A DNA stretch of 64,000 nucleotides from an uncultured Collinsella sp. (GCA_958369225.1 CATXID010000002.1:186001-250000); one strand, 5' to 3'. Counted from the first letter of the stretch, positions 33,238 to 43,233 are shown. Made by a program: numbers and translations. Notes: generated from the letters alone by a model not told the origin.

Positions 33238-35792
33238 CGACGAGAACGCTTGCGCAAGACGAGAGCAATGCCAAGCACTGCGGCAGCTGCAACCAGCAAT
33301 CCCAAGACCAGCGTGAGGGTCGAGTCACCAGCGTGAGGCAGCGAGCCGTCCTTCGGAGTCTTCTTAGCGGTCGTCGTGACAGTGGTCGTGGTGCTGCTCG
33401 ACTGGTCGTTACCGCCCGTCTGGCTACCACCAGGCTGATCGCCACCACCCGGCTGCGAGGGATCCGTGGGCTCCGTCGGATCCGGAGTACCGGGATCGAC
33501 CGGATTCTCAGAATTCTCCTTGCGCTGGATCCAAACCTGGCAGCCATAGAACGGGTTGGCGGTACCGAGGCACAGACCCTGGTTGGTCACCGCAAAGGTG
33601 CGCAGACCATGGTTATACGGATCGTTAAAGCCATTGGTCGTCAGCGTCGTAAAGTTCACGCCGTCCTCGGTCACATACATATCAAAGCCACGCTCGGCAT
33701 CGCGAAGGTAACACATGCACGTAAGCACGCTCTGCAGCTTCTTGAGGTTCTCCTCGCTCAGCAGCTTATCGAATGCATCCTGAATATCGCCCGGCAGCTC
33801 GGCGCCATAGGCATCCTCGTACTGCTGCTTCAGGCTCTCATAGCTATCGAGCATGTCCTGATACTGATCGGCAAAGGACTTGAAGTACGCAATCTCGCTA
33901 TCGATCTTCTGGACATAAGCGGCGTCGTCCTCAACGTCCGCGGACATCGTCGCGGCCTGATCGCAAAGATCGCCCGTGGCATCCTCCAGCGCATCGCCCA
34001 GGTCGCCAAAGCCCTTAGCAACCTCGGTCTTCTCGTCGTCGAACTCGACGGCCTCAGCCTTCTCGTCATCGGCCTCGACGGCCCCAGCCTTCTCGTCATC
34101 GACCTCGGCGGCCTCGTTTGAATCATCGTCCGCAAGCGTGTTCACGGGAACGATGGGGTCGTCAGGCGATTTCTTGTCGAGCAGGTGATTGAGCAGGTCC
34201 CTAAGGCGCTGAACCTGAGAGGCCCACTCCTCGGGCGTCATATCGATAATGTCGCCATTAGAGAACTGGCCGATCGGCTCAAGCAGGCTCGCGGTATCGA
34301 AGGTACCGATATACAGTTTGCCGTCGAACTTCTGCATGCGCCAAATGTACTGGTTTTCGTTTCGGCCAAAGCCCGAAGTCAGGCCGGAAATACCGCCCTC
34401 GGGGAACATGTCGGTGCGATCGCCAACGACGAGCTCCATGTTCTCGTCCTTGTCCATGCGATAGATGTTGACCGACTGCTCAAGATTGGCATTCACAAAC
34501 GAGCAGTCAACGCCGCCCATGCTGCTCTTGCCGCTCTCGTCAGAATTGGACTTATTAAAGAGAATGCGCTCGAGGGCGATCTCCTCGTCGTTATATTCAC
34601 CGATATAGAGGTAGTCGTTGTAGACGATGAGGTTGGCAGCACCAGAACGGGTGCGGGCAGGATCGATGCCAAAGCAATACTTTGCACCGTCCGCCTCCTG
34701 GTCACCGACAATCGGAGTCCACGAATAGCTGCCGTCGGCGTTCTTGTCGCCACGGACCATGGCAAACGACTGCATGGAATTATCATCGGGGGCATTCTCG
34801 GGCGTACCGGTGCAGATGGTCGCATAGAGATGGCCATTGTACGAGACCATATCCCAAATGGCGCCGCCGTAGATGCTGTCCTGATAGCGAATCGCCGGAT
34901 AGTTAAACAGCGTATCCGAGTTGGCAATCTCGGTGAAGCTCTCCTGGCCCTTCGAGGGGTCAGACGACGTCAGGATTGTCGACACAAACTTACCGGCCGC
35001 GTCTTTACCCACATTGCTGATGACGAGCTGGCCATCATGGACGCACATACCGCGGATACCGGTTGAGATGCCCTGCTTGTAGGCAGCGCCGTAATCCTGC
35101 ATGCTCGAAAGACCCTGATAGACGACCTTGTACTCATCCGTCTTAGGATCGATCTCATATACAGCAGGCAGACCGCTTTTGCCGCCATTGGTCCTAACGC
35201 TGCCGCAGAAATAGAGTTTGCCCTTATAGCTCACGGCATTGCGGAACAAAGGAGCGACGCCATTGAGCGATTCAGAGAGCAGCAGCTTGGTCTCACCGGT
35301 CTTGGTATTGATCTTGACCAAGATGCCGCCGCTGTCCTTGTCGGCCGTGCCGTCCTCCTTCTGCTGTCCGTAGAAGAACGTGCCGTTAAACATGGCCTCC
35401 AGCGTCAGACGCATGGTCTCGGCATCAAAGGAATCGCCCAGCGTGCCGTTCATGAGCGTAAGCGTGTTGCCCATCGCCGCATAGCAGGTGCCCACATAAA
35501 GCCAGTCACCATAGCTCGCAGCCGCCCACGTGTAGCTCTGGCCGCGATCGCCTTCGTTGTTGGCAGTATTACCGTCGGCGCCCGGAACGGCAACGACACC
35601 GTCACCCTGGTAGTCGACGATGCCATCCGGCTGCGACGTTCCTACCGTAGGATGCGAGAGCTTCTCAAAGGAATACCCATTTCCCGCATTGTAGGTAACG
35701 GCACTCGAAGCGTCTTCGGCGTGCGCCGGCAGCGGCGATACCAAGATAGCGGCAAGCGCTGCCACCAAGCCAAGTGTTCCCACTCGTCTCAT
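33234..35792 (-). CDS. LPxxG-anchored surface protein
   Basis: 852 residues. It has an N-terminal signal peptide (MRRVGTLGLVAALAAILVSPLPAHA), a large beta-propeller-like region with repeated YNGHLYAT/YKGKLYF/YNDYLYIGEYN strands, a helical stretch, and a C-terminal sorting signal: Pro/Gly/Thr-rich linker, LPHAG, hydrophobic helix and RKRSRR tail. LPHAG deviates from LPxTG, so the class of sortase is uncertain. Near 560-600 are three acidic repeats of about 10 residues (xxDDEKxEAVE). The ligand is unknown. It is transcribed alone, and GGGGAGG lies before the ATG. Confidence 0.85.
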   Translation of the reverse strand: MRRVGTLGLVAALAAILVSPLPAHAEDASSAVTYNAGNGYSFEKLSHPTVGTSQPDGIVDYQGDGVVAVPGADGNTANNEGDRGQSYTWAAASYGDWLYVGTCYAAMGNTLTLMNGTLGDSFDAETMRLTLEAMFNGTFFYGQQKEDGTADKDSGGILVKINTKTGETKLLLSESLNGVAPLFRNAVSYKGKLYFCGSVRTNGGKSGLPAVYEIDPKTDEYKVVYQGLSSMQDYGAAYKQGISTGIRGMCVHDGQLVISNVGKDAAGKFVSTILTSSDPSKGQESFTEIANSDTLFNYPAIRYQDSIYGGAIWDMVSYNGHLYATICTGTPENAPDDNSMQSFAMVRGDKNADGSYSWTPIVGDQEADGAKYCFGIDPARTRSGAANLIVYNDYLYIGEYNDEEIALERILFNKSNSDESGKSSMGGVDCSFVNANLEQSVNIYRMDKDENMELVVGDRTDMFPEGGISGLTSGFGRNENQYIWRMQKFDGKLYIGTFDTASLLEPIGQFSNGDIIDMTPEEWASQVQRLRDLLNHLLDKKSPDDPIVPVNTLADDDSNEAAEVDDEKAGAVEADDEKAEAVEFDDEKTEVAKGFGDLGDALEDATGDLCDQAATMSADVEDDAAYVQKIDSEIAYFKSFADQYQDMLDSYESLKQQYEDAYGAELPGDIQDAFDKLLSEENLKKLQSVLTCMCYLRDAERGFDMYVTEDGVNFTTLTTNGFNDPYNHGLRTFAVTNQGLCLGTANPFYGCQVWIQRKENSENPVDPGTPDPTEPTDPSQPGGGDQPGGSQTGGNDQSSSTTTTVTTTAKKTPKDGSLPHAGDSTLTLVLGLLVAAAAVLGIALVLRKRSRR

Positions 35793-36065
35793 AAGGCCAT
35801 AGCCTCCCCTGTCCTAAAGCCCAGTTTTAGCATTCTTCATTTCTGTCCACGGTTAATTGCAATCTGAGCACAGCAATAATCAGGGTATAAATATACACTT
35901 ATATTTTTTTGGACGGGTTAATGGATGCTCGATTGGTAGCGAATTCCGCGCAAACCGTCACCAAACTCCACTTTTGCCGCATCTAAAGATTATTTTTTGC
36001 GCAAATTTTTGGATGCCGATAGTCACAGTGGGCAGGAGGCCGGTACCCACCGGAGAGGGCAACGC

Positions 36066-36449
36066 CTACATTTTCACAACGAAATAGCCCGCGCCCCTCA
36101 CTGCCATCTCGAGTGTGTCGCGATCAACCGGGCGCTTCGAGCGCACGCGTGCCGTGTGGTCCGCATACGTCACCGTAGCCCACACGCCATCAAGCGCATT
36201 GAGGGCATTGGTCACATTCCGGGCGCAGCCGTCGCAGCTCATGCCGCCGATGAGCAACTCATCGCTATAGGGGTAGTGGGACGGATCGGTATCCGTCACA
36301 ACAACCTTTTTGGCCTTCTTGCCGCTCGCGCCATCGCTGCAACAACTCTTCCCGTGTGTCGAAGCGACAATGCGCCGCAGGCCAAAGAACATCCCAACGA
36401 CAATCACGGCAAGCACAATGAGATTCGCAGGGTTGAGCAAGTCACTCAT
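36066..36449 (-). CDS. Membrane-anchored HMA-domain (copper chaperone-like) protein
   Basis: 127 residues. One N-terminal transmembrane helix (ANLIVLAVIVVGMFFGL), a cysteine pair (GKSCCSDG), a basic linker and a C-terminal heavy-metal-associated domain with GMSCDGCARNVTNAL. The CxxC site binds Cu(I) or related soft metals. The ATG at 36449 follows AAGGGG. An inverted repeat resembling a CsoR operator lies upstream, supporting copper control. No P-type ATPase is adjacent, so the partner for metal delivery is elsewhere. Confidence 0.83.
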   Translation of the reverse strand: MSDLLNPANLIVLAVIVVGMFFGLRRIVASTHGKSCCSDGASGKKAKKVVVTDTDPSHYPYSDELLIGGMSCDGCARNVTNALNALDGVWATVTYADHTARVRSKRPVDRDTLEMAVRGAGYFVVKM

Positions 36450-36478
36450 GCGTTCCCCTTTCAAGTAGCCCTATCTAG

Positions 36479-36495
36479 ATACCCCCATGGGGTGT
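36479..36495 (-). promoter_or_regulatory. CsoR-like operator
   Basis: ATACCCCCATGGGGTGT matches the CsoR pattern of AT-flanked C4-5/G4-5 inverted repeats. It lies about 30 bases before the HMA gene start. Regulation by a CsoR protein is inference; no csoR gene is in the window. Confidence 0.5.
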
Positions 36496-36622
36496 CCCCA
36501 TCTTAACCCAAAAACATGTCCGTTCGGTCAATTAGTTTCCCTGTTCAAACTTTTTAGTTGACCAAGGCTTACTTTCGTGTATAAGTTTTCCTAGGCTAAC
36601 AGTGAGGACCAGAAGGAGCGCC

Positions 36623-37327
36623 GTGACTCGAACCATAGACATTCCAACGTTTCAGGCAGCGGTCGTGCGCAACTGCTCCCCCACGCTCGCGGGCATCAAG
36701 CCGGCATCGCTCTTTACCTATCCAGGCACCTACGCCCACGGGGACGGCTCGACCGCAACCGAAACCATCGCAGAACGCCGAGCACGCCTGCTCAACGTTA
36801 TCGCCCAGTGCAATCGCGAGCTTGACCCGCTCGGCATCCACCTGAGCGTTTTGGTCTGGCGGCCCTGCGGAGCGCTCGTATACGTGTACCGAGCCAAAAG
36901 CCTCACCACCTATTTCGCAGACCCTCGCGCCCAAACGGCCCTCGCCTCGGAAGGCTACGACACGAGAGACCTTTCGACATGCCTTGTGCACCTGGCATCG
37001 CGCATCACGCTCGCGAGCAATAACGCCGCGGAATGCGCCTGCAGCCAGACTCGATGCGCACTACCCCAGCAAGCTAGCTGCAGCAAAGACTGCACCTGCG
37101 AGTTTCCACACGAAATTGGCTATTTCCTGGGATATCCCTACGACGACGTGCACGAGTTTATCGTCCAGCGCGGCGAGAACTACAAGGTCTTTGGGGCCTG
37201 GAAGGTCTACGCAAATGTCGAGCAGGCGCTTGCGACGTTTGATGCCTACCGTGCCTGCACCCAATACTTCACCTTTGTCTATCAGCAGGGCTGCAGCCTG
37301 GCGCAACTTGCCCAGGCAACCCGATAG
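36623..37327 (+). CDS. DUF3793-family protein
   Basis: 234 residues. CSPTLAGIKPASLF, VYVYRAKSLTTYFADP and especially CEFPHEIGYFLGYPYDDVHEFI are the DUF3793 signature. An unusual Cys-rich insert (CACSQTRCALPQQASCSKDCTC) lies before the last motif and could bind metal. The GTG start at 36623 has AAGGAG four bases upstream. Genes of this family are commonly followed by flavodoxin, as here (46-base gap), which suggests iron- or redox-related expression. No function is established. Confidence 0.83.
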   Translation: MTRTIDIPTFQAAVVRNCSPTLAGIKPASLFTYPGTYAHGDGSTATETIAERRARLLNVIAQCNRELDPLGIHLSVLVWRPCGALVYVYRAKSLTTYFADPRAQTALASEGYDTRDLSTCLVHLASRITLASNNAAECACSQTRCALPQQASCSKDCTCEFPHEIGYFLGYPYDDVHEFIVQRGENYKVFGAWKVYANVEQALATFDAYRACTQYFTFVYQQGCSLAQLAQATR

Positions 37328-37373
37328 AGCATACAAAACGCGGCCGCACGCCGCACAACCGAAAGGAAAACAT

Positions 37374-37793
37374 ATGAGCAATATCGCAGTCGTCTACTGG
37401 AGCGGCACGGGCAACACCGAGGCCATGGCAAACCTCGTCGCCGAGGGCGCGACGTCAGCCGGCGCCGAGGCTGAGGTCATCTCCTGCGCCGACTTCTCTG
37501 CCGACAAGGCCACCGACTATGATGCCTTCGCCTTCGGCTGCCCCGCCATGGGTTCCGAGGAGCTTGAGTATGACGAGTTCCAGCCTATGTGGGACGAGGT
37601 CAAGGAGACCCTCGGCGATAAGAAGGTCGTCCTCTTTGGCTCCTACTCGTGGGCCGAGGGCGAGTGGATGGACAACTGGAAGGCCGATGCCGACGAGGCG
37701 GGCGTCAACGTCGTCGATTCCGTCATTTGCTACGATGCGCCCGACGATGAGGGCGAGGCGGCCTGCCGCGCCCTTGGAGCCGAGCTCGCCTAG
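37374..37793 (+). CDS. Flavodoxin
   Basis: 139-residue short-chain flavodoxin, a cytoplasmic FMN electron carrier that replaces ferredoxin under iron limitation. The phosphate loop is VVYWSGTGNTEAMA; FMN-flanking loops are GCPAMGSEELE and LFGSYSWAEGEWMDNW. Strongly acidic (pI low), as expected. AAAGGAAAAC precedes the ATG. It forms an operon with the DUF3793 gene and ends at a strong terminator. Confidence 0.93.
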   Translation: MSNIAVVYWSGTGNTEAMANLVAEGATSAGAEAEVISCADFSADKATDYDAFAFGCPAMGSEELEYDEFQPMWDEVKETLGDKKVVLFGSYSWAEGEWMDNWKADADEAGVNVVDSVICYDAPDDEGEAACRALGAELA

Positions 37794-37853
37794 CGGCAAT
37801 GAGCTCCGCCCGCAACGCGCTCTGCACCAAAACACATTCGCGTCCTAACAAAA

Positions 37854-37886
37854 ACGGGAGCCGGATCACATCCGGCTCCCGTTTTC
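37854..37886. terminator. Bidirectional terminator after flavodoxin
   Basis: ACGGGAGCCGGAT pairs with ATCCGGCTCCCGT over a 3-base loop, with TTTTC on the plus side and TTTTTGTT on the minus side. It serves the flavodoxin and the convergent ABC transporter operon. Confidence 0.9.
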
Positions 37887-37910
37887 TGCTATGTCAGTCA
37901 TATAAAGCGG

Positions 37911-38663
<753 letters not shown>

Positions 38664-38675
38664 GATAGGACCTCC

Positions 38676-40037
38676 TTACAGACCGGCGATGTGATCGGCG
38701 GGCGTCGCGACGACCTGTCCGGCGCTCTTGGTGGGACGCTTCTTTTTGGTTTCGGCCGTACCCAGCAGCCTCGCCTCAAGACCGCTCACCAAGCGCGCAA
38801 GCGGCAGGGTGATGACCAGGTAGAACAGGGCGGCAACCACATACGGCGTGATGGAGCCCGTCGTGGCCACGATGGTGCGGGCGTTCATGACGATCTCGAC
38901 CACGCCCACGGCCGCGAGCAGCGACGTATCCTTGTAAAGCAGGATGAACTCACTGGTCAGCGTAGGCAGGACATTGCGGAACGTCTGCGGAATCATAACG
39001 TAGAGCAGTGTCTGGAAGGCATTCATGCCCAGCGAGCGAGCGGCCTCGTTTTGGCCCTTGGGGATCGACTGAATACCGGCACGGAAAATCTCGCACAGGT
39101 AGGCGGACGAGTTCATGGCCATGACGATGACGCCCAGCACATAGTCGTCAACCTTGACGCCGGCCAGCGGCAGACCGAAGAACGCGATGTAGATCTGCAG
39201 GAACGCCGGCGTACCGCGGATGATATTCACATAGATGCCGGCAAGACAACGAAGGATACGCGACTTGGAAATGCGCATGAGCGACAGCGCAAAGCCAAAG
39301 GGAATGGCCAACGGAAATGCCACGAGCACGATCGAGAGCGACATAAGGAAGCCCTTAAAGACGATCGGCAGGCTTTGGACCAAAATGACCGGGTTTAAGA
39401 ACAGGCGCAGGAACATATTGGAGTTCCAGGCCTCGACCCACGGCTGCTCCTTAAGATCGGCCAGGAAGTTATCGAATGCCGTCACGCCCTTGATTTCGAC
39501 GGAAGGAATCTTGGAAATCTTCTTGGTCGAACCGTCGGCGAGCGTATAGGTGCCGCTAAAGGCCTCATCGCCGCCCTCGACGGGAAACGTCACGCCGTAA
39601 ACCTCGACACGGAAAAAGCCGCCGGCAGGCGCCGTCTCGCCAAAGTCGATCTTGAGCGTCTGGCCGTCAGCCTTGCATGTGGGCTTCATGGGCGTACGAT
39701 CCATGAGGTCCTCGCCCGAGAGCATCGTCAATCGCGTGTCATCGGTACCAAACGTCGTGCCGTCGACAAACGTCAGCGAAAGACCGCTCAGCTCCTCGTC
39801 GGCATCGGCCTGAACCTCCCAGGTAATGCGCGTCTCGGTGCCGCCGACCACAGCGCTGCCCGAACCGGTATTGGGCCGGGCGGTAATCTTTGCGGTCTCA
39901 AGCGCCTGGGCAGTCGTGGGCGCATATGCCCCCGCGCACACCAGCGCGAGCGCCACGGCCATGACGCAGACTAGCTTTTGGAGCAAGGCGGGCAGTGAAA
40001 AACGCTGCTCCGCGGCCCCTTTGTTCAGTCGAGACAA
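38676..40037 (-). CDS. Amino acid ABC permease with extra N-terminal external domain
   Basis: 453 residues where a normal GlnP-type permease has about 220. The C-terminal half is a standard permease (SLIVLVAFPLAIPFGFALSLM-like helices; coupling loop SIPKGQNEAARSLGMNAFQTLLYVMIPQ). It is preceded by a signal-peptide-like helix (VCVMAVALALVCAGAYAPTTAQA) and about 150 residues of extracytoplasmic beta-rich sequence. I choose a TTG start at 40037 with TAGGAG five bases upstream, since the ORF further upstream crosses a terminator hairpin. The added domain is unrelated to a solute-binding domain by eye. Confidence 0.85.
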   Translation of the reverse strand: MSRLNKGAAEQRFSLPALLQKLVCVMAVALALVCAGAYAPTTAQALETAKITARPNTGSGSAVVGGTETRITWEVQADADEELSGLSLTFVDGTTFGTDDTRLTMLSGEDLMDRTPMKPTCKADGQTLKIDFGETAPAGGFFRVEVYGVTFPVEGGDEAFSGTYTLADGSTKKISKIPSVEIKGVTAFDNFLADLKEQPWVEAWNSNMFLRLFLNPVILVQSLPIVFKGFLMSLSIVLVAFPLAIPFGFALSLMRISKSRILRCLAGIYVNIIRGTPAFLQIYIAFFGLPLAGVKVDDYVLGVIVMAMNSSAYLCEIFRAGIQSIPKGQNEAARSLGMNAFQTLLYVMIPQTFRNVLPTLTSEFILLYKDTSLLAAVGVVEIVMNARTIVATTGSITPYVVAALFYLVITLPLARLVSGLEARLLGTAETKKKRPTKSAGQVVATPADHIAGL

Positions 40038-40099
40038 GGTGGCTCCTATCGTAGAAGTTGCCGGCAAAACAAGACGGAAACGCTCTCCGTCAAGAGAAG

Positions 40100-40132
40100 C
40101 GCAAAGGCCCTCTCCGCAAAACGGAAAGGGCC
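40100..40132 (-). terminator. Intra-operon terminator/attenuator after the binding-protein gene
   Basis: GGCCCTTTCCG pairs with CGGAGAGGGCC (one mismatch) over a 5-base loop, followed on the minus strand by TTTGCGC. Placed between the binding protein and permease, it would give excess binding protein, a common arrangement. Confidence 0.6.
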
Positions 40133-40154
40133 CGCGCGCAATCAAGTGACTATT

Positions 40155-41015
40155 TTACTTGATGTTGTACTTAGCCATGAGGGCGTCGACGGTACCGTCG
40201 TCGGTCAGGTCCTTGATGGCCTGGTTGATGTCGTCCTTGAGCTTGGTGTTGCCCTGGTTGATGGCGATGGCGTACTCCTCGCCGGTGCTGACCTGCTTGA
40301 TGGTCTGGCAGGTGTTGAACTGCTCGGCGGTCAGCTGGCTGGCAACGGAGCGGTTGGTGACTACGGCGTCACCCTTATCGGACTGCAGGGCGCTGAAGCA
40401 CTCGGTGGCGTCCTTGTAGGGGACGATCTTGGCCTTGGGGAAGTTCTCCTGGGCAAAGGCCTCGGCGGTCGAACCGGACTGGACGATGATGGTAGCGTCG
40501 GCGTTGTTGAGCTTCTCGCTGTAGTTATCGGCCGTGATGTCGGTGTTATCGACCTTGGTCACGATGGCCTGATCGTCCATGTAGTAGGAATCGGAGAAGG
40601 TGACTTCCTTCTCACGCTCGGGCGTGTCGGTGATAGCCGCGATGGAAACGTCGTACTTGGCGCCCGAAGCGACGCCGGGGACGAGCGTGTCAAAGTCATT
40701 GTTGACGTACTCGACATCCAGGCCCAGCTTGTCGCCGATAGCCTTGATAAGTTCAAGGTCAAAGCCCTGATAATCGCCGTTGTCATCCTTGTACTCAAAC
40801 GGAGCGTACTCGGCAGAGGTGCCGACGGTCAGCGTACCGTCCTTGACGAGCGCGTACTCCTTGGAGCCGTCGACCTTCTCGACCTTAGCGTCGTCAGAGC
40901 TGCTGGAACCGGCATCAGAACCAGAGGTGGCGTTGGACGAGCCACAGCCCGTCAGTGCGAGGGCGAGCGCCATGGCGCCCGTGGCGGCAAATGCGCCAAG
41001 CTTCTTGAGCTTCAT
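40155..41015 (-). CDS. Amino acid-binding lipoprotein of ABC transporter
   Basis: 286 residues. Lipoprotein signal with lipobox ALALALTGCGSS, a Ser/Asp linker, then a family 3 solute-binding fold: LTVGTSAEYAPFEYKDDNGDYQGFDLELIKAIGDKLG, VSIAAITDTPEREKEVTFSDSYY and VQSGSTAEAFA. The PFEY and GFD motifs point to polar amino acids. The ATG at 41015 follows AAGGAG. First gene of the operon, with a good promoter upstream. Confidence 0.94.
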   Translation of the reverse strand: MKLKKLGAFAATGAMALALALTGCGSSNATSGSDAGSSSSDDAKVEKVDGSKEYALVKDGTLTVGTSAEYAPFEYKDDNGDYQGFDLELIKAIGDKLGLDVEYVNNDFDTLVPGVASGAKYDVSIAAITDTPEREKEVTFSDSYYMDDQAIVTKVDNTDITADNYSEKLNNADATIIVQSGSTAEAFAQENFPKAKIVPYKDATECFSALQSDKGDAVVTNRSVASQLTAEQFNTCQTIKQVSTGEEYAIAINQGNTKLKDDINQAIKDLTDDGTVDALMAKYNIK

Positions 41016-41072
41016 AATCAGTCTCCTTCCGGTGACCCCGTTTGATTCAGAGGTCTGCAAAAACTGATGGCT

Positions 41073-41101
41073 ATTATGCACCCGCTTGGGAGAATCTGCA
41101 A
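41073..41101 (-). promoter_or_regulatory. Promoter of the amino acid ABC operon
   Basis: TTGCAG (41096-41101) and CATAAT (41073-41078) on the minus strand with a 17-base spacer, about 58 bases before the start codon. Confidence 0.7.
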
Positions 41102-41162
41102 TTAGAAAACTGATTGAAACAAACCCATAACGTGAATGGAACACTCCACTTTGTGACAGTCA

Positions 41163-42029
41163 TTACTGCTGCAACGACCTTAACAGTTTGATTTCAGCCG
41201 CATAACCTGCAAGTTCGTTCGGTGTCTCCAAAATGAATGGCAATGCGCGCAAGCGGCTATTCGATACAATATTCTGCATAACCTGCATACCGCCACCAAA
41301 CTCTTCACTACCCAGATAACCCTTACCGATGCATTCGTGGCGGTCCTTATGGGCGCCGCAAGGGTTCTTCGAATCGTTGATATGTACGGCATGCAGGCGG
41401 TCGATACCCACCACGCGGTCGAACTCGTCGAGCACACCATCAAGATCGTGGACGATGTCATAACCGGCGTCATTCACATGACAGGTGTCCAGACACACGC
41501 CCAGCTTGTCCGATAGCTCTGGACGCCTGGCAGCAACACCCTCGATAATGCGCGCCAGCTCTTCAAAGCTGCGGCCCACCTCGGTGCCCTTGCCGGCCAT
41601 GGTCTCGAGCAGCACCGTCGTCTGCTGCCCCTCAAACATTACCTGACACAAGGTGTCGACGATCATCTGAATGCCGGCATCAGTCCCCTGCCCCACATGC
41701 GCGCCGGGGTGGAAGTTGTAGTAGTTGCCGGGCAGTGCTTCCAGACGCTGCAAGTCCTCGGCCATTGCCTCCAAGGCAAACTCGCGCGCCCGCTCTTTGG
41801 CAGAACAGGGGTTGTAGGTATAGGGGGCATGCGCCACGAGTGGGCCAAAATCATTTTGCGCCATAAGGTCACGCAGGGCCGCCACGTCATCCATGTCAAG
41901 ATCTTTCGCCTTGCCGCCGCGCGGGTTACGCGTAAAGAATGCAAAGGTATTGGCGCCGATGGATAACGCCGTCTCCCCCATCGCCCGATAGCCCTTCGTC
42001 GTCGAAAGATGACACCCAATCGTCAGCAT
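41163..42029 (-). CDS. nfo: Endonuclease IV
   Basis: AP endonuclease of 288 residues acting in base excision repair with three zinc ions. TIGCHLSTTKGY, NYYNFHPGAHVGQGTDAGI, VLLETMAGKGTEVG, LGVCLDTCHVNDAGYD, LHAVHINDSKNPCGAHKDRHECIGKG and FILETPNE cover the zinc ligands and three Pfam signatures in order. Length is normal. It is monocistronic, followed upstream on the same strand by a palindromic repeat. Confidence 0.95.
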   Translation of the reverse strand: MLTIGCHLSTTKGYRAMGETALSIGANTFAFFTRNPRGGKAKDLDMDDVAALRDLMAQNDFGPLVAHAPYTYNPCSAKERAREFALEAMAEDLQRLEALPGNYYNFHPGAHVGQGTDAGIQMIVDTLCQVMFEGQQTTVLLETMAGKGTEVGRSFEELARIIEGVAARRPELSDKLGVCLDTCHVNDAGYDIVHDLDGVLDEFDRVVGIDRLHAVHINDSKNPCGAHKDRHECIGKGYLGSEEFGGGMQVMQNIVSNSRLRALPFILETPNELAGYAAEIKLLRSLQQ

Positions 42030-42046
42030 CTCCAGCTCCCCCTCAT

Positions 42047-42131
42047 CAGTTGCGGTGAAATAGTTCCTGTTTGGCCCCTATTCTGCCGCAAACAGGAACT
42101 ATTCCACCGCAACTTATAAAAGGGGCATCAG
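42047..42131. repeat. 85-bp palindromic repeat, copy 1
   Basis: Identical to copy 2 (43234-43318) at 84 of 85 positions. It is built from 25-base inverted arms (TTGCGGTG...TCCTGTTTG and its complement, one G-T type mismatch) around a 15-base loop (GCCCCTATTCTGCCG), with a TATAAAAGGGGCATCAG tail. It lies between nfo and the codirectional Gfo/Idh gene. No ORF and no target-site duplication were found. Confidence 0.85.
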
Positions 42132-42201
42132 AGATGCAGGCCGCCAAGCACTACGGCTACGGGCGCCAACGTCATGATCCCCTACGCGTCAGCGCCAAGT
42201 C

Positions 42202-43221
42202 CTAGAGGGCTAGACGGATTGCATCGATAATGCGCGCGCAGCGCTGTGTGGCGGCAAGGGGCATGACGGGACTCTCGAGTTTCCCCGCACGGATGAGCTG
42301 GGTCGCATGCTGGATTTCACCATAGAAATCATCGACCTCAAACGGGGCATTTATTTCGAGCATTCGTCCGTCGGAGTACTTCACATGGGCGAGCTCGGGG
42401 CGATGGAGGCGCTCGATTTCCAACGAGCCCCGCTCGCAGACAATCGTTAAGCGGCTTTCATATGCTGCTTTGCCATCGCACGCCATATGAATAGGTATGC
42501 CGCCGACGCTCATACGGATTTCATCGGCCCAATCGACGCGGCCGCCCGATACGTCACGCCAGCGAACTTCACGGGACGAAACATCGCACGCGCCCGCAAG
42601 CAAATCCTCAAACCACCCGACCGCATAGCAGCCCATGTCATATAGACAGCCGCCCTGCAACGGATCAAGCAGATAGCCCGAAGGAGACTCGCCGTAATCG
42701 AGCTTTTGCACGCTTTCAATCGAGACAATACGGCCAAGCTCACCCGACGCAAGCAAGTCCTTCACGCGAGTGCGCATCGGGCAAAACCGATTCTTCATCG
42801 CCTCCATAAACAGCACGCCGCACTCACGGGAAACGGAAGCGATCGCATGGGCCTCTTCTTCATTCAAAACGGCCGGCTTTTCGCACAGTACGGCCTTTCC
42901 CGCGCGCAGTGCCCGACAGACCCAATGCGCATGCATGCCATGCGGAAGAGCCAAGTAGATTACGTCGACATCGGGGTCGGCAATCAGCGCATCATAAGCC
43001 GCATCGCCGCTATCGTCAGCCGTGGCATAACCGTGCGCGGCATCAATCGAAAACGCCCTGCAAAACTCCTCAACATGCGAAGGAGTGCGACCGGCGGCAG
43101 CCACAAGCCGTGCCCCGTCCACCTCCTTGAGCGACGATGCAAATCGATGCGAAATGTGTCCGGCGCCCAAAACGCCCCAACGAACCTCACGTAAATCATC
43201 ACATGAATCCCGATGGCCCAC
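42202..43221 (-). CDS. Gfo/Idh/MocA-family oxidoreductase
   Basis: 339 residues. Rossmann start VRWGVLGAGHISHRFASSL, then LVAAAGRTPSHVEEFCRAF, VIYLALPHGMHAHWV, LCEKPAVLNEEEAHAI (EKP motif) and a C-terminal beta-sheet domain (GGCLYDMGCYAVGWF). These NAD(P)-dependent enzymes act on sugars, inositols or bile-pigment-like substrates; the substrate is not assigned. I choose a GTG at 43221 with AAGGGGG upstream. That ribosome binding site adjoins copy 2 of the 85-bp repeat. Confidence 0.82.
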   Translation of the reverse strand: MGHRDSCDDLREVRWGVLGAGHISHRFASSLKEVDGARLVAAAGRTPSHVEEFCRAFSIDAAHGYATADDSGDAAYDALIADPDVDVIYLALPHGMHAHWVCRALRAGKAVLCEKPAVLNEEEAHAIASVSRECGVLFMEAMKNRFCPMRTRVKDLLASGELGRIVSIESVQKLDYGESPSGYLLDPLQGGCLYDMGCYAVGWFEDLLAGACDVSSREVRWRDVSGGRVDWADEIRMSVGGIPIHMACDGKAAYESRLTIVCERGSLEIERLHRPELAHVKYSDGRMLEINAPFEVDDFYGEIQHATQLIRAGKLESPVMPLAATQRCARIIDAIRLAL

Positions 43222-43233
43222 GACAGCCCCCTT

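Noticed and set aside
35857..36087. Plus-strand ORF in the gap before the HMA gene
   Set aside because: No ribosome binding site, low-quality composition, and it runs into the 3' end of the convergent HMA gene.
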